A model generated the notes under the pieces. The model was not told the origin of the DNA. It did not search any database and worked only from the letters and a program-made list of their open reading frames with translations. Positions 45,201 to 60,200 of a DNA stretch of 64,000 bases are shown one piece after another; positions within the stretch are counted from its first letter, which is position 1, and each line of letters begins with the position of its first letter. Source of the stretch: Diogma glabrata (lineage: Eukaryota > Arthropoda > Insecta > Diptera > Cylindrotomidae); the NCBI GenBank assembly GCA_963693315.1, contig OY856188.1, forward strand, positions 98,554,915 through 98,618,914. The letters are read 5' to 3'. The translations under genes were made by a program, and so were the position numbers.

Positions 45201-48200
45201 TTGTTTGGCCACTATGTGTTGCTGTACAAATATATGTTCCGGCATCTTTGGCTTGGACGTCAGTCAACCGAAGTTCGTTCTGGAGAAAAAAGAAATATTT
45301 AAAATTGTTTTTACGGTTATGTAATAATCATTTAATTACATTAAATATAATATATATGAAATATATAATAAGACCATACAAAATATACTATACGATGCAT
45401 TTTGTAAGGAATTTTGAATAGAAAATGCATGGAACAATTTGCTTAGAAAAATGGTAAAAATTGGTGACAGCGGTTAACTTTTCCAAATTAAGATGGTTCT
45501 AGGCAAACAATAGGTGAAAAAGAGTTGAAGAATAATCGATTGCATAAATGAGTTGCTTAAATATTCTGCAACGGTAGTAGGAATAATTGGTAGTAGTTTT
45601 TAGGGTTCCGTTTTTTATAACGAACTCTATTGGTGAAAGTAAAACGAGTTTTTTACATTATATCGGTTATCTCGTAAACTATAAATGCTATGGACCTGAA
45701 ATTTGCGGTGCGTATAAAACTAATCTGTCCACATAAAATAACGGATACAAATAAAATTAAAGTTGTTTTCGTTTGGTTTACAGGGGTACGATGTGAGACC
45801 TTTGAGAAAATTTTTTTATAGATTCAAGTAGGGTATCCTAGGAAAGGGCTTCATTTCAGTATTCCTTAAAAATTTATTTTGGAATTTTACACTTCACCTT
45901 TTTTTGTATAGTTTTGAATAATGACGTTTTTGTCGTGTTTTCTTACCTCGATTAGCTCCGAACCTAACTAAACGAAAATCTTCAAATGTATTTGGAATGA
46001 TAGAATAATTAGTAACTTTTAAATAAAAAAAATATATAAAAGTGTCATATACTCATAATTAGGTTTATTAAGAGGGTGAAAATGAGAAGGGGTAAAAACA
46101 CTATTTAAAATGTGGTCAAGTGGGGTGTCATTTGAAAGAGCACCTAATTTAGAAACAAATCAATTATTTTTAGGATTTTGTGGTGCACAGTTTTTGAGTT
46201 ATTGTCAAAAAAGTAAATTTCAGACGGAACAACCCCCCCCCCCTACGTTTCGACTGTGATTGACAGAAAAATTTGTAAAATTTCACAGAGTTCGGAAGTT
46301 TGGTAAATTTTGAATGAAAATTATAGCGAAGTCTCAAATAATTATATTTCTCTGTGTTTAGGGGTCGTGGGCGGGGAGGGTAAAGAATATCTTTTTTGAC
46401 CCAAGCGTGTCATTTGAAAGAGCACCTAATTTAGAAAACAAATCAATTTTTTTTAGAATTTTGCGGTGCACAGTTTTTGAGTTATTGTCAAAAAGCGCAA
46501 CCTTCAGACCGTCCCCCCTCCCCCAAGTTTCGACACTGTTTGACAGAAAAATTTGTAAAAATTCACAGAGCTAGGAAGTTTAGTAGATTTTTAATGAAAA
46601 TCATAGCGAACTCTCAAATAATTATTTTTATGTGTGTTTGGGGGACGAGGGTGGAGAGGGTAAAAAAATTTTTTTGACCCAAGCGAGTGGGGTGTCATTT
46701 GAAAGAGCACCTAATTTAAGAAACAATAGAAATTTTTTTAGAATTTTGCAATGCACAGTTTTTGTTTTTTTGTAAAAAAAAGTTTTGTATGTTGTAGCCT
46801 CTCCACCTCCCTAAATTTCGACACTTGATTGATTTTTTGAATTTTGATACTTGATTTACAAGCTGGTGTAATTAAATTTTCTTGAGTTACCATAAACAGC
46901 TATGGATAAGATTTAACCTGAAACAACATTTTTTGTGTCATTTTTGATCAATGTAGATGTGATTGTAATTTACTATTGACATTTACGATTAAAAAATTAT
47001 TTTGTGATGCGTCTATGGTCTGGCAACATAAAGACATTACAACACAACTTTTTGTCAATTATTTTTGACGTTGTGTTCTTTTACATTCAAGAAACCCTTG
47101 GCAAGCGAATTTTATTCGCACTTGTCATGACTTTTTTTACTTTTCTGTTGTTGCTTTGCCCTTGTTTTCAAAGTATTACTTCATATAAATGGAGGTGTTT
47201 GAGATTGTTCACTGACTTTTAACTCGTTTGACATGCCTAATCTCTCATGTTCTGTACCATATGACGATATGGTACAGAACGTCTGTACAATATGGCCTCA
47301 TTCAGATAGAGACGATAAGATAGAAACGTTGCAGTTTACCATGATTTTAATGTTGTTGAATGTTGACAAATTAAACGATTCTGTAAATATTTTAGCAAAA
47401 TAAAATCCTACACAATACTCACGTTTGTGTAATCTTGTCCTTCTGGTAGTGCACCAGTTGGTCTACTCCATAAAAATCTTGCGGGATTTCCTGTATTACA
47501 TTTTAAAACAATATTCGAACCAACATCAGCAAATTCAACTTTAGGTTGTAATGGTTCTCTTATCTCAGGCACTTCAATTTTTAATTCATATTCTGATGTA
47601 TACAATTGTCCATCGGCATCACATCTACATACATATCGTCCTTGATTTTGTAATTGAACGTCGTTCATTATCAAACGATTATCGATTTGCTAAATATATG
47701 AAAAAAATGTATTATTTGTTTGTATTAAATTTTATTATTTGTTAACTCACTCTAAAGTTGTATGGTAATCGACTGCCATCTTCGGCTTCCCAAATAACTG
47801 ACCCTGGTCCACCTAATGCAATACATTCGACTTCAAATGAATCTCCTGGTTTTAGATATGATGCTGGTGGATCCAATTTTAAATATGGTATTGCTGGATT
47901 ACCTTTGATTGTGGAAATAAAAATGATATTAGTATTGTGTAATTAATTTTATAAATATTCCCATAAATATTAACAAAATTTTTTACAATGAATTAAATTT
48001 ACATCAAATTATCTATTTGAATAAAATTGACAGAATTCAGGTAACTTATGTCAATTTTATTTGTTTCTATAAAACTAATAAATTAATTCTAAAATATTAA
48101 ATTTGCATGCTTGTTTTTATTCTAAAATAATTATTGGTTATTAAGTTTTGGTAATTTGGATAAACAAATACTATATACGATTTTGGACAACATACAACTA

Positions 48201-51200
48201 CAAATATAAATCAGCAAAATTTGGAATACATTGCAATCTATTATAGCCAAAAGTCTTTATCATATACATTAAGATACTACTTTTACTTAACAGATTTTTT
48301 TTTAAATTTAATTTTACAGCAATTATTTACATTTAAATAGCCCAGAGATATATAAAATACTTACAATTGAAAAAGTTTGATTTACGTACCATGTCTTATT
48401 TACAGAAAGAAAATAAGTTAAATAAAAATTTTGAATTTCTTCATAAAAATTGTTAGACAATATTTTGTGAAAATTCAAAAAAACTTATTTAATTAATTTC
48501 TTATATAGCCTTTAGAAAAACCATAGTTTTTCTCTTTAGTTCATCTTACTTACACTTGAATGAAAAAAATGTATCGCAGCACCAAATAGCCGGGAAGTTT
48601 GCATTTTGAGTTAATTTTTTTTTCGGAATAGACTTTTTGACTTTTAAGCAAAATATTTATAAAGATTGTTTTTTTTTTTTTAAAAACCAAAACATTTTCA
48701 AAACTTTGCAAAAAATTAAAAAATATAAATGTGTGGTGAAAATATTTACAAGTGAAATTCAATGGAAAATGTACAAGAGAATTTTATAAAGTAAATCGAA
48801 AATTTATTTTAAATCTAATTAAAAAATTAACGGTTTTAAAATTTTAGAAACTAAATTCAAATTTTCGATTTATAAATAAAATAATAATAAAAATTTGAGT
48901 TTAAGGTATATAATACAGAGTTCATCTCAAAATTCTATTATTTTTAACAATTAAATATTCAACAAAAAAAAATTCTTACATTCAACATTTTTCTATTCAT
49001 TTTTTAAATTTTATTTTATGCATGCGTTTTATATATTACATAATGAAATCAAAAAAAAATTCAAATAAATCTTGTATAATAATTATTCTATTTGTTTTTG
49101 TTTATATATATATAAAAAGCAAAAGAAACATAAAAAAAATATTCGTTTTTTTAAAGAAAATAATTAGAAATTGATATTCGTAATTAAACAAAGATTGTTA
49201 AATAATTTTTTAAATTTAGTTGAAAATTAGTTAGATTCGGTTCAGTTTTTAAATTATTTAAGTTATTAAGAAAATGTTTGTTTTATTAGAATATCAAATT
49301 TGTTTTAATTTTTTTTGAATTAATGTTAAACTTAGTTATCAAAATAATTTTTAAATGAATCATATCTATCAAATCATAATTAAAAAAACTATTTTACACA
49401 ATAAAATCAATTATTAAATTAAGAAAATGGCAATGATTAAGCTGCAAACATAGTTTTTTTGGTTTTCTTAGTATAATATTATTTTATATTTAATTAAATT
49501 ATCACTCAAATAAATCGTTTTTTTATTTTAAATAAAAATGAAATAAAATTAAAAAAAATAAGCAATAAGTCAAACTTTCAAAATGGATTATTATTATTTG
49601 TTGTTTGTTTTAAAAGTAACAGTAAAAAATGTGTTTATACATTCGAAAATTTAATTTAATCAATGGCCCCTCCACCTTGTACTACTTAATCGACGAGGTC
49701 TGGTATACTTACGATTTACTACTACATTAACGAAGTGTCTTGCTGTTCGACCACTTGATAAATAAATTTCACATGTGTAAATACCAGCGTCTTGCTGACG
49801 AATATTATGTAAAATAAGACGATTTCCGTCAAATGTTGCAGATCGTGGAATTTCAACGTTTTCACGACGCCATTCAACCTATAATTTTGGAGATTAAATT
49901 ATTTGGGGAAAAAATGGTTATTAGTTTGTTCTGATAATAATTGAATTTAAATAATTATCTATACAAAGGATGCTCAGAAATTGTGTAATTCCCCATTAAT
50001 ATTTATCTATATTTACATGAGAAATGTCTGTAGGCAGAAGTTTTTTTTTTGTGTTTTCTTATGATAAAACGTTGAGAAGGATATATAACATTTTCTACCA
50101 GGAAAATGAGTTTTTTTGGATTTTACCTTTGGCTGTTTTAATTTAAAATATTTACATATAATAAAAACAATTATTAATTCCATATATTTTTGATAGTTAA
50201 ATCATAAATTTTCATATGAGAAAAAAACAAACTTCTTGACTTGATGTTTAACCAGTTTTATTACATAGCGTGTGGTTAACGTTCGCCTGTGACTTTACCG
50301 CCAAGATTTTTATTATATTGATTTACTATTCAAATTCAACATTTGTCGATGCCATTGGCGCAAGGATTTGTATTATATGGATGGTGTTCAACAATCGCAT
50401 GTACCATTGGCGCAACAATTTGTTGTTTTATTATATTAATTATTATATGTTATTCACTATGTTTGGCTAGTATGGAAGAAGTACGAAGAGTTGCATCAAG
50501 TATAAATTATGGGGCGAGTGAAACATTTTAAGTTTTAAAAGTAGTAAGTATATTTAAGGTAGTGTATGTGATGGTCTCCAATTTTCGGGGTCGTCGCCTA
50601 TTTTTTGCTCATTTGAATCTATCTTCTTGTGAAAATTTTGCTTGCAAATCAGCATTTGTACTGGGCCGAGGAAAGGCATAATCGAATTCACAAACTGTGC
50701 TAGTCAGAAATTTAAAATCTCCAGGCACACAATTCCTCTAATGTTACTGAAAGTTATTCCACTATCAGGAATGCAGTGTTGATTACAAAATCGACAAACT
50801 AAAAATTTTTCATTGATTAATTCATTCAATTTTATGAAGTGTAACGAAAACCTTAAGAACCTAATTTCCATTTTCTTCGGGATTATAGGACGTAACCTCC
50901 AGATCTTTGAATGAATTTCATGAATTTCAATTGGTCAAATCCCCTATCAACAACTTAATCGATAACAACCAACTTTTTAAGAAACCATATAGAAAATGCA
51001 AAAGTACTGTCGATAGTATTTAAGCAACGTTAAATATTAGCAATTTCTGACAACCTATGTTTATAATCTAATAAAAAATTTGTACAAACCCGCCCATAAC
51101 GATTTTCAGGCATATTACAATCTAATGACACTGTTGTTCCTTCATCAACTTGTTGAACTTGATTTGGTTGTGGATTATTTTCAATAACTTTGTTTGCTAA

Positions 51201-54200
51201 ATAAATTAAAAATCATGTTTCTATTTGTTCAAAAATTAAGACCATCCAACTTACGATTAACTATAACTTCAGCCGCTTTTGTAGTTCTGCCATCACGATT
51301 TTCTGCTGTACAGTAGTATGTTCCAGCATCGTCTTGTGTAATTGAAACGAATTCCAATATATTTCCTCTAGTGTATACAGATCTTGATCTTGGTAACGGT
51401 TGGTTATCTCGACCATGCCAGAAAGCTTGAATTGGTCGGACACCTGATGTTTCACATGTTATATTTACATTATCCCCAGATTGTACAACCATTGGCATTG
51501 GTGGATGGAAGACTATCTTTGGCGGTTCAGTAACAATAATTTGAGCTCTAATAATTGGGAATGGATCCTGGTATTGACTATCAATTATACATTCGTAAAT
51601 ACCAGCTGCTTCTAGAGTTGTTCTTTCAATAACTAAGTCTCCTCCTCTAATGTATGCATGGTATGGCAATTGTTGACCATCACTACGTTGCCAATATGTT
51701 TTTGTGTTTGGATCAATTCCTTCAAGCTCGCAAGAGAGTGTTGAACGATCACCAACAACAATTGTGTATGGTTTTAATGTGCTTGGTGCTTGAGTCACTG
51801 GTGGATAAACTGGTGGACGTGGGCGAGGTGTTGGACGTTGTGTTGGGCGTTGTGTTGAACGCTCATTATTTGAAGGGTCTCCTCCAGGAATATCGCCACG
51901 CCTTTCTTGTACTTGAACTTCAACATATCTTGTTTCGCTTCCAGCAGAATTTCTTGCTGAACATGTATAGTAGCCGGCATCAGATCTGCTGACTTGGAGA
52001 ATATTCAGCGTTGCTTCAGCGCTGTCAAGAGATCTCGGTGCTGAAAGATCAAATGGTGTACGACCCGGTGTTTCCCATGCTGTAACTGGCCGTGGAATAC
52101 CATTAGCGAAGCAAGTTATCTTAAGCTCATCACCTTCTGTTAATCGGATTACTGATTCATTTGGTTCTAGATTAAGAACTGGTGGTTGATGAACTTGAAT
52201 TGTTGTTGAGAGTGTTACACTTCCAGCAATATTATCTGCTCTGCAAACGTATTCACCAGCATCTTCTAACTGTGCGTTTTCAAGGGTAATTGTACCTTCA
52301 TAATTTTCTATAAACCGACTTGAAATCGGTTGATTATCTTTTCTAGTCCATTTAACTGATGGGGTCGGTTGACCAGCAATAGCCCGACAACTCAACATTG
52401 CCGGTTCAGTAACTCGAATTACTTGTGGTTCTGTTGGATGTAGTTCAATTCTTGGTGGTTCACGAGCTTCGATATCAATTCGAATACTACTTTCGTCAGT
52501 ACCGCCATCATTAGTGGCAACACAAGAGTAAATACCACGATTACTTAACTGAGCGTTGTAGATATGTAAAGTATTCCCAATTTGTTGTGCGTTCGGTCTA
52601 AATGATTCGTGATGCATTGTCCATTTAACAGTGGGAGTTGGGCTACCAACTGCTTGACAAACGAGACTATAATCAGTTCCTTGTACAATTATATGTGATT
52701 CAGGAAGACGTGTTATAACAGGTTGTGTTCTAAATGCAAAAAAATATTAACCAAATTACATCCTTAAACAAAAATTGAGAAACTTACGCCGTAGATTGAA
52801 TGTTAACAACTGAATGTGCTTGTTGTGGACTACCAGTAGTTACCAAAGAACAAGTGTAAACTCCAGAATCATATACCTGAGCGTTTTGAATACGTAAAAT
52901 GTTACGGTAAATATAAATATTTGAAGGAAGATTTCGCTCTCCATCCCTAAAATGGAATTAAATCAATATTTTGGTCAAACTTTTATGATCTGTAAATTCA
53001 AACATACTTCGACCAAATAATATTTGCTGTTTCACTATTTCCACATTGAAGAACAACTTCCTGTCCAAGAGGACCGTCATAACGATCAGGTATAATTTCA
53101 ACAACATAAGGACGATCTGTAACAACTGGAGCGGCTCTGACATAAACATGTAAGATTTGATCATCTTGACCAACTGGATTTGATGCAAAACAACGATAAT
53201 CACCTTCATCAGATATGCGAAGAGAATTAAAACGCAATAGACCACCATCGATTACAACATCTGTTGAAATTTGCCCATTCAATTTCTCCCATTCGATACT
53301 TGGTCTTGGACTGCCCGTAACTATACATCTTACTTCAGCGGGATTGTTTTCTTCTTCATCAATATATAAAGGATTAAATGTTACTACAGGTGGGGATTGA
53401 ACTGAAAAAATTAAAGAAATTTAAATCAATAAAATTGTCTTGTTTTGTATGTTTTTTGCATGTTATTTACCTCCTATAGTAATCGTTACTCTCTCAGTAG
53501 CAACTTCTCTACCAGTTTGTGCTCGACATTCATAAACACCGCTATCATCTTCTTGTGTGTTGGTTATATATAATGTTCCATACCTTTCATAAGCACGTGG
53601 TGAGAATTCACCACCTAATTTTATCCAGCGAATAGTGATTGGAATTTGATTTACATGTCGTCCTGTACAGGTGATTCGAACGGTTTCACCAACTTCAACG
53701 ATTCGTAATGATGGTTGTGATATAGTTATGGTAATATTTGGCGTAAGATTTTCATTTTCTTTTTGTGGAGGCTCTGCATATATTTAAAAAAAGTGTTTAG
53801 TTTGTGGTTTAATTTTATAAAATATAAAAATGAACAAAGACATGTTATTGACAATTATGAACGCCGCTTGTTAGTCATGTTATGTACGAAAACTTTTGCA
53901 CAATTTTTTTTTTGTCAACTGTGTTTAAATTTAATTAGTAGTTATGAAGTTTTTAGTTTTTATAAGTTTTTCGGCTAAAACATTTTGAGAAAAAAATAAA
54001 AATATTTGGTCCGTTTGTTTTATACATATAGGATGTTAGTTTTAAAAAAATTGGATTAGAAACATTGTTGGGAAACAAATAGTGAAATATACATATATAA
54101 TTTAATTTTTTATAGTCCGCTTAGTTTTATAGTTAAAATTTGGTTGTGTACGAATAGAACTACATTATTAGAACTTTAAACAAACATAATTTACTTTCTC

Positions 54201-57200
54201 GAAACGATTAATACATTTATTTTTGGAAACATATTTCACTAACAAAATATAAATTAACATAAATGCCCTTTTAAAACAAAACAAGGAAGCGTTGCTATTC
54301 TCTTTGGTGTCAATTCTCTAAACACACTTAAAACATGAATGCAATTAACTTTTACATTACTGGGTTTTGTCTACAATTAATTTAATTAAAGCTTTTGGAA
54401 TCTTTGTTCCTGTACTAAAGTTTTAAGGTATCTAAATTCTTAATAGAATTTAGTTTGATATTATTAAATGGAGTAAAAAGTCCAAACGGTTTAATCATAG
54501 AGAATTGTACATATTATAAATTTCTAGACTGGACGATAGAACAAAACGAATATAACAAAGTTTAAATGATTTCCCCAAAAAGTAAGAAACTAAAATAAAA
54601 TTATCTTCAACCTGATGTATTTCGTGGTGTTATTCGTCCAACAATTTTTCCGTTTCTACTAAGAATATGATATTCTGATTCATTCGTTTCATTCTCATAC
54701 AAATATATGTTATACTTTGAGCAGTCGATATTTACTGTTCGTTCTAGAGGTTGTTGAACTAATTCCTTATTATTAAAAAATGATGTCGTTTGTACTGTAT
54801 ATGTTAATGTATGATTTAATGGAAATGAAAATTTTAATAAATGATTTTTGTTTCTTGTTTCCAATCAAAACATTATAAAAAACCAAATTGATATAAATAA
54901 AATTTACTTCAGCTAGATAAGTTCTTACCAGTTGTTTCACATGCTTCTCCATAATAACCCGGTCTACAGAAACATTTAACACGATTTCCTGAGTCAATTG
55001 CACAATGTTCAGTGTTTCTCGATTGACAAGGACATGGTGTGCAAACGCCCAAATTTCCAAAACGTTGATCATTCACATCTCGGTAGTGCAAATTTTCACA
55101 AGTCTTGAAATATGTTTATCATTAACCACTAAAACTTATTTACTTTAAAAAATTTCACCTACCTCGCAACTTGTACCGGCGTATCCTTGTGGACATGTAC
55201 ACAATTCAATATTTGGTGCAACGTTTTGTCCTGTTTCATGATTTACAGCCGTATCTAATGTAATGTCACTGATATAGGCAGATTCAGTTTCGGAATATTT
55301 CGAAGCAAGTACAAGAATACTTTCAAGATTAGAAAGAACAGACAGCAATTCCGATCGCAATGCAACGCGCGTACCAGATCTGTCTAGCGTACGCCAATTC
55401 TGTTCGTATAAAGGTACGGAGTATGATCCTTCAACGAAATCTCCGTGATCCCATACAAGTGTTAACCCATTTCCTTTGAGAATAACGTTTTGATCAACAC
55501 CATTACGACCGAAACCATTTGTTTTTTGTGTTATTGTTAATTTTCCACCATAAGATAAAACTTGATTGCCTAGGATTCTTGTAGGTAGATTCCAATACCA
55601 TTTTTGATTACCTTCCTCGCGTGAGAAATCATAAGAGACTTCATTATTGTAAATTGATGTTTTAATATCACCACGTACACGATCTGCGTTATCCCAGCTG
55701 GTTAATGAGAATTTATCAACCATGACTGAGATTGGAATTTGTTCACGGTTAAATCTTGCAGCTGTACATTGGGTTGTAAGTCCTGAACAAACACATTCAT
55801 TACATCCATCTGGATTATTACGATCCAAGTTAAATGTTCCTCGTGCACATTGGTCACATCTGACTCCAACAACATTTGATTTACATTTGCAAACATTATC
55901 ACTACAGAATCCACCTCGAGTATCACAGTTATCACATTGTCTATTTGATGTTACTTGACAATCATAAGATGAACCTATTGTTGCATTACCAGCAAATCCA
56001 GCTTGACAATATTGACATCTATCACCTTCTGTGTTATCACGACAGTTCTGTAAAAAAAATATATTGTTTTCCTTTTTTTAAAAAAATTTTAAGAAACATA
56101 CATAACAATCACCAGTATCGGGATTACATTCGTCTGAGTGTCCATTACAATTACATTTTTCGCAATTGCTCAAATAAATTCCATCAGTTTCCGATCTTGT
56201 GTAGCCCGGAGCACAGTCCTCACACGATAAACCGATATGACCTTCGGGACAGTTACATTGTTCAACTTCGTAAGCACGTGCACTACTTTGACTGACACCA
56301 CTTGCGATATCCAATAAAACTTGTTGTATGGCAGCTTCTTCAGTTATTGTTGTATAGGTAGCTTTAATGTAAATAGCATCAACATCAGCTAAAGCCATTA
56401 AAAGATGTTCACGATTAATATCTTTGCCGTCTAAACGTTGCCATTGCTCTTCTAAAATTGGAACGGTTGCTGTTTGAGCATCACTTGTTGTTGCTATATC
56501 ATCTCGTCCATAATGAAGAACTATGAGATCATTTGCCTGGAAAATTTGATAAATTTATGGATTTTTATTTCAACATAACAATTATTATTGCTTACGCTTT
56601 TAATAACAACATCTGGTGCATTATTTCTTGATCTGTAACCCCCTGGTGGGGATTTATATCTCAACGTGTATGTTAAATTTCCACCGTACGAAGTAATTTT
56701 ATTTCCAATAAAGCGGGATGGTAAGCTCCAGTAATAAACTTCATTATCACGACCGCTGAGATCTAATTTAAATTCGTTATTTTGTATCGTTGAACGACTT
56801 TTTTCGACTGTTATTGGATTTGATGCTTCGTAGTCGGCTATAACTGACAAAGCCTCACCACGATCGTTGGCATATGATAATCTGACTGTATCACGTCGTA
56901 AACTAGTACTACTACAATCGTTTGTAACACCCATACAGAAACAATTAATACAGCCGGTGGGTGAGATTGAACTCAATAAGAATGAATGAGGTTTGCATTG
57001 ATCACATTTTATTCCTGTGACGTATTCTTTGCAAATGCATTCTCCACTAGATGTAACGCGTTCAGTGCCTTTTGGTTCACAGTCAGGTCCTCGAACTGGA
57101 GTACATCTACCTCCATATTGCAGAGGGTTTCCTTCATAACCACGTTCACAAGCTTCACAACGTCTTCCTGTGTATCCAGTTGGACAGTTGTTGCATGTAA

Positions 57201-60200
57201 CTTGATTGTCGGGTGCAACATAACAACTTTGGCTGAATTGATTTTCTGGATTGGTTAACGGACATGGACAATCACTGCATGGAATTCCTCGGTTTGGATC
57301 GCCATATGTTCCTGGCGGACATTCTTCCCGAGCACGTACACAACGTCCTAACCATGCACCTGTTTCTTGACGAACATATCCGGGAGCGCAATTCTATAAA
57401 TTATAAAAAAATTAAAACCAACTGAAATTATATTTTTTTTAAACCAACTTACTTCACATGATAATCCAACATATCCTTCTGGGCAACTACATTGTTCAAC
57501 TAGCACTGCAGACCCAAGACCTAAGTCACTGGCACCAGCTGAATCCATGCCAATATGTAAAAGTTCAATTTCTCTTTGTACCGCGTTTACGTATTGCAAT
57601 TTGATCAATATATTCTCAACATTAGCCAAGGTTAACATAATTTGTTGGCGTGTTGCATATCTTCCTTCGAGCGTTCTCCATTCACCATCAGGTGATAACT
57701 TAGCAACAACAACATTACGCGAATTAGCACTTACACCACCAGGTTTAGTATATTTCAAAACTTGTCGATTTCCCTTGATGATTATATCTGGTGTGGTTGT
57801 TGGTTCACCTCTACCATCAAATTCAATTTCATAACGAATTGATCCACCGTATGATTTCAATTGATTATTCAAATAGTCGGATGGAAGTGAGTAATAAGGT
57901 TGCTGTTCATTAATTGGAATGTTTGAGTAGCGTAATTGAATCCCATGGTTTGTTGAAATTAATTCTTGAGCATTAAATGGAGCAACTGTTGCATCTGGTA
58001 ATGTAACACCAACGACATTTAATGATCTGACTGGAGGTGGGAGTTGGTATGTAAATAGATCAGCACTTTTACATTGACTGGATACTCCAAAGCAGAAACA
58101 TTGAATACAATCGTCAATAGTTGTTGCTTCAGCGTTGAAAAGTCCAGATGGGCAAACATCGTCGCCATCAAGAACAATAAGGATTGTGTCTGGATTTACA
58201 ATTGTTGATCCAACAGAATTGATAATTTCACAAGAATATGCACCAGAATCTCTAACTTCAATGTTTCGGCAAGTAAGAACACCTAAACCATTTACACTAG
58301 TTGCTTGACATTTATCTGGAATATGTCCCCAATTTAAACGCCATGTAATCAATGGGGTTGGGAATCCAGTAGCACGACATGTAATATTAAAAGTATCGCC
58401 AGGATTCAATTTAATCAACGATGGTGGTGGTGTGATAACAACTGGTGCTGAACACCCTTGCTCATCTGAATTATCTCGACAATCTGATTGTAAATCACAA
58501 ACAAAAGCTTTTGGAATACATTGTCCATCTCTACATTGATGTTCATCGGAACGGCATTGTGAGTTTGGTGATGGTGTTCCACACTCTTGTTCATCAGATA
58601 AATCACCACAATCGTTTTCACCATCACAGTACCATGTTTTAAGAACACATTTTCCATTTTTACATTTAAATTCATTCGGTTCACAACGACTTAATTTACT
58701 ACATCTTATTTCATCTGAACCATCTGCACAATCCCAATTACCATCACAAACTTTTGCTTTTGGTATGCATTCGGTATTTGCGCATGTTGCTTCTTCATAG
58801 CCACAAACTGGTGGTCGTGTTGGTATTGAGTCTAGTATAAGAAGAATTAAAAAATGTTAAAATTTCTCAAATAATTAATGAGTTTTGAGTCGGTTATGGT
58901 ACCGTTTCCAAATTACATCAGATTGATAAATAAGCGGTAGCATGAGAAAGAACAAATATTATTTTTAATTAAATCATTATATCATCTGTTTTCATTTCAT
59001 TAAAAAATATGAAATTTAGATTTATACCGAAATACCTGGTCCAAAAAATTCGAAATCTATATGCGGTACCGTACCATAGCGTAATTTATTTTTATTTCTA
59101 ATTATTTGTCTGTTATAAAAATTCCATGCTAATGGTGTTGCATTTTAATATAATTAGGTTATTTTTTTAATTTAACTTTTGTTATTATTTCAAATACTTA
59201 CATTTTTCAACCTTTAAACTGACCGCAACTGAACTTCCAGCAATAGATTTTGGATAATTAACGACTTCACAAATATATTCGCCTTCGTGTTCCATTTGAA
59301 TATTTGGAATTTCAAGACGTCCTTTTTCATCGTTTGATCCTGGTGGTAATGGACGTCCATTTGATCTTGTCCAACGAACTTTGGCACGAAGTGGTCCCTC
59401 ATCGCGACATTGGAACACAACTTCACGACCTGTTGATATAGTAAAATAATTAAGTAGGTAGTAAGATAGTAAAAACTTTGTAATTTATTTTAGTAAGTGT
59501 ATGCAGGTATGGAAGTCTCTGAAAGTTACTAACCTTCCCGTATAAATCCTTAAGATTGTATATTTATTGAAAGCAAGAAATAAAACAAAAAGTTATAACA
59601 GTGACAGAATTCAAAATCTTGATATTAGAGTGATAGAACAAAAAAAAAGATAACAAAAATAATACTGTACAGAAAAAATTACAGAAAGTTTCAGTAATTT
59701 TCAAGTGAAATTCTGAAAAAAAAGCTTTAAAAAAAAAATAGAACCGACTCCAAAAAAAAAAAAAAACAAAAGAGGCACAAAAAAGTGAAAAATAACTCAA
59801 TTTTTGCTTTTAGAGACAAAAATACGTTACATTTTGATTAATTTAATTTAATTATACCTTACGATAGACAAAAAATTTCGCTATTAAAAAAAGATACTAT
59901 ATTAAAATTGTTACTTTTTATTATAATTATTATAGTCATTATAGTTGTTATAATAGTTATTATATTTTAAAAGTTATTTGAAGTACAAAACTGTTGGAAA
60001 TTGGTGCCAAGCCCGAGACATATTGGTCGGTTTTTCGTCAATGTGGCACCGACTTCGAACAGTTTTGTACTACAAATAACTTTTAAAATATCATAACTAT
60101 TATGAAAACTATAATAACTATAATAATTTTAATAAAAAGTAACTTTTAACATAGTATCTGTTTAATAGCGTAATTTTTTTGTCTATAGTAATTGGTATAA

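Larger units (their letters stand above)
45280..47422. other. trol intron with inverted ~288-bp repeat element
   Basis: 45600-46830 is the element of 36445-38838 in reverse, without the MITE. The rest is AT-rich. The perfect hairpin at 47249-47280 also lies here. Confidence 0.75.

Noticed and set aside
51654..51992. 112-codon plus-strand frame over the trol Ig exon
   Set aside because: Antisense shadow of a conserved multi-Ig coding exon.
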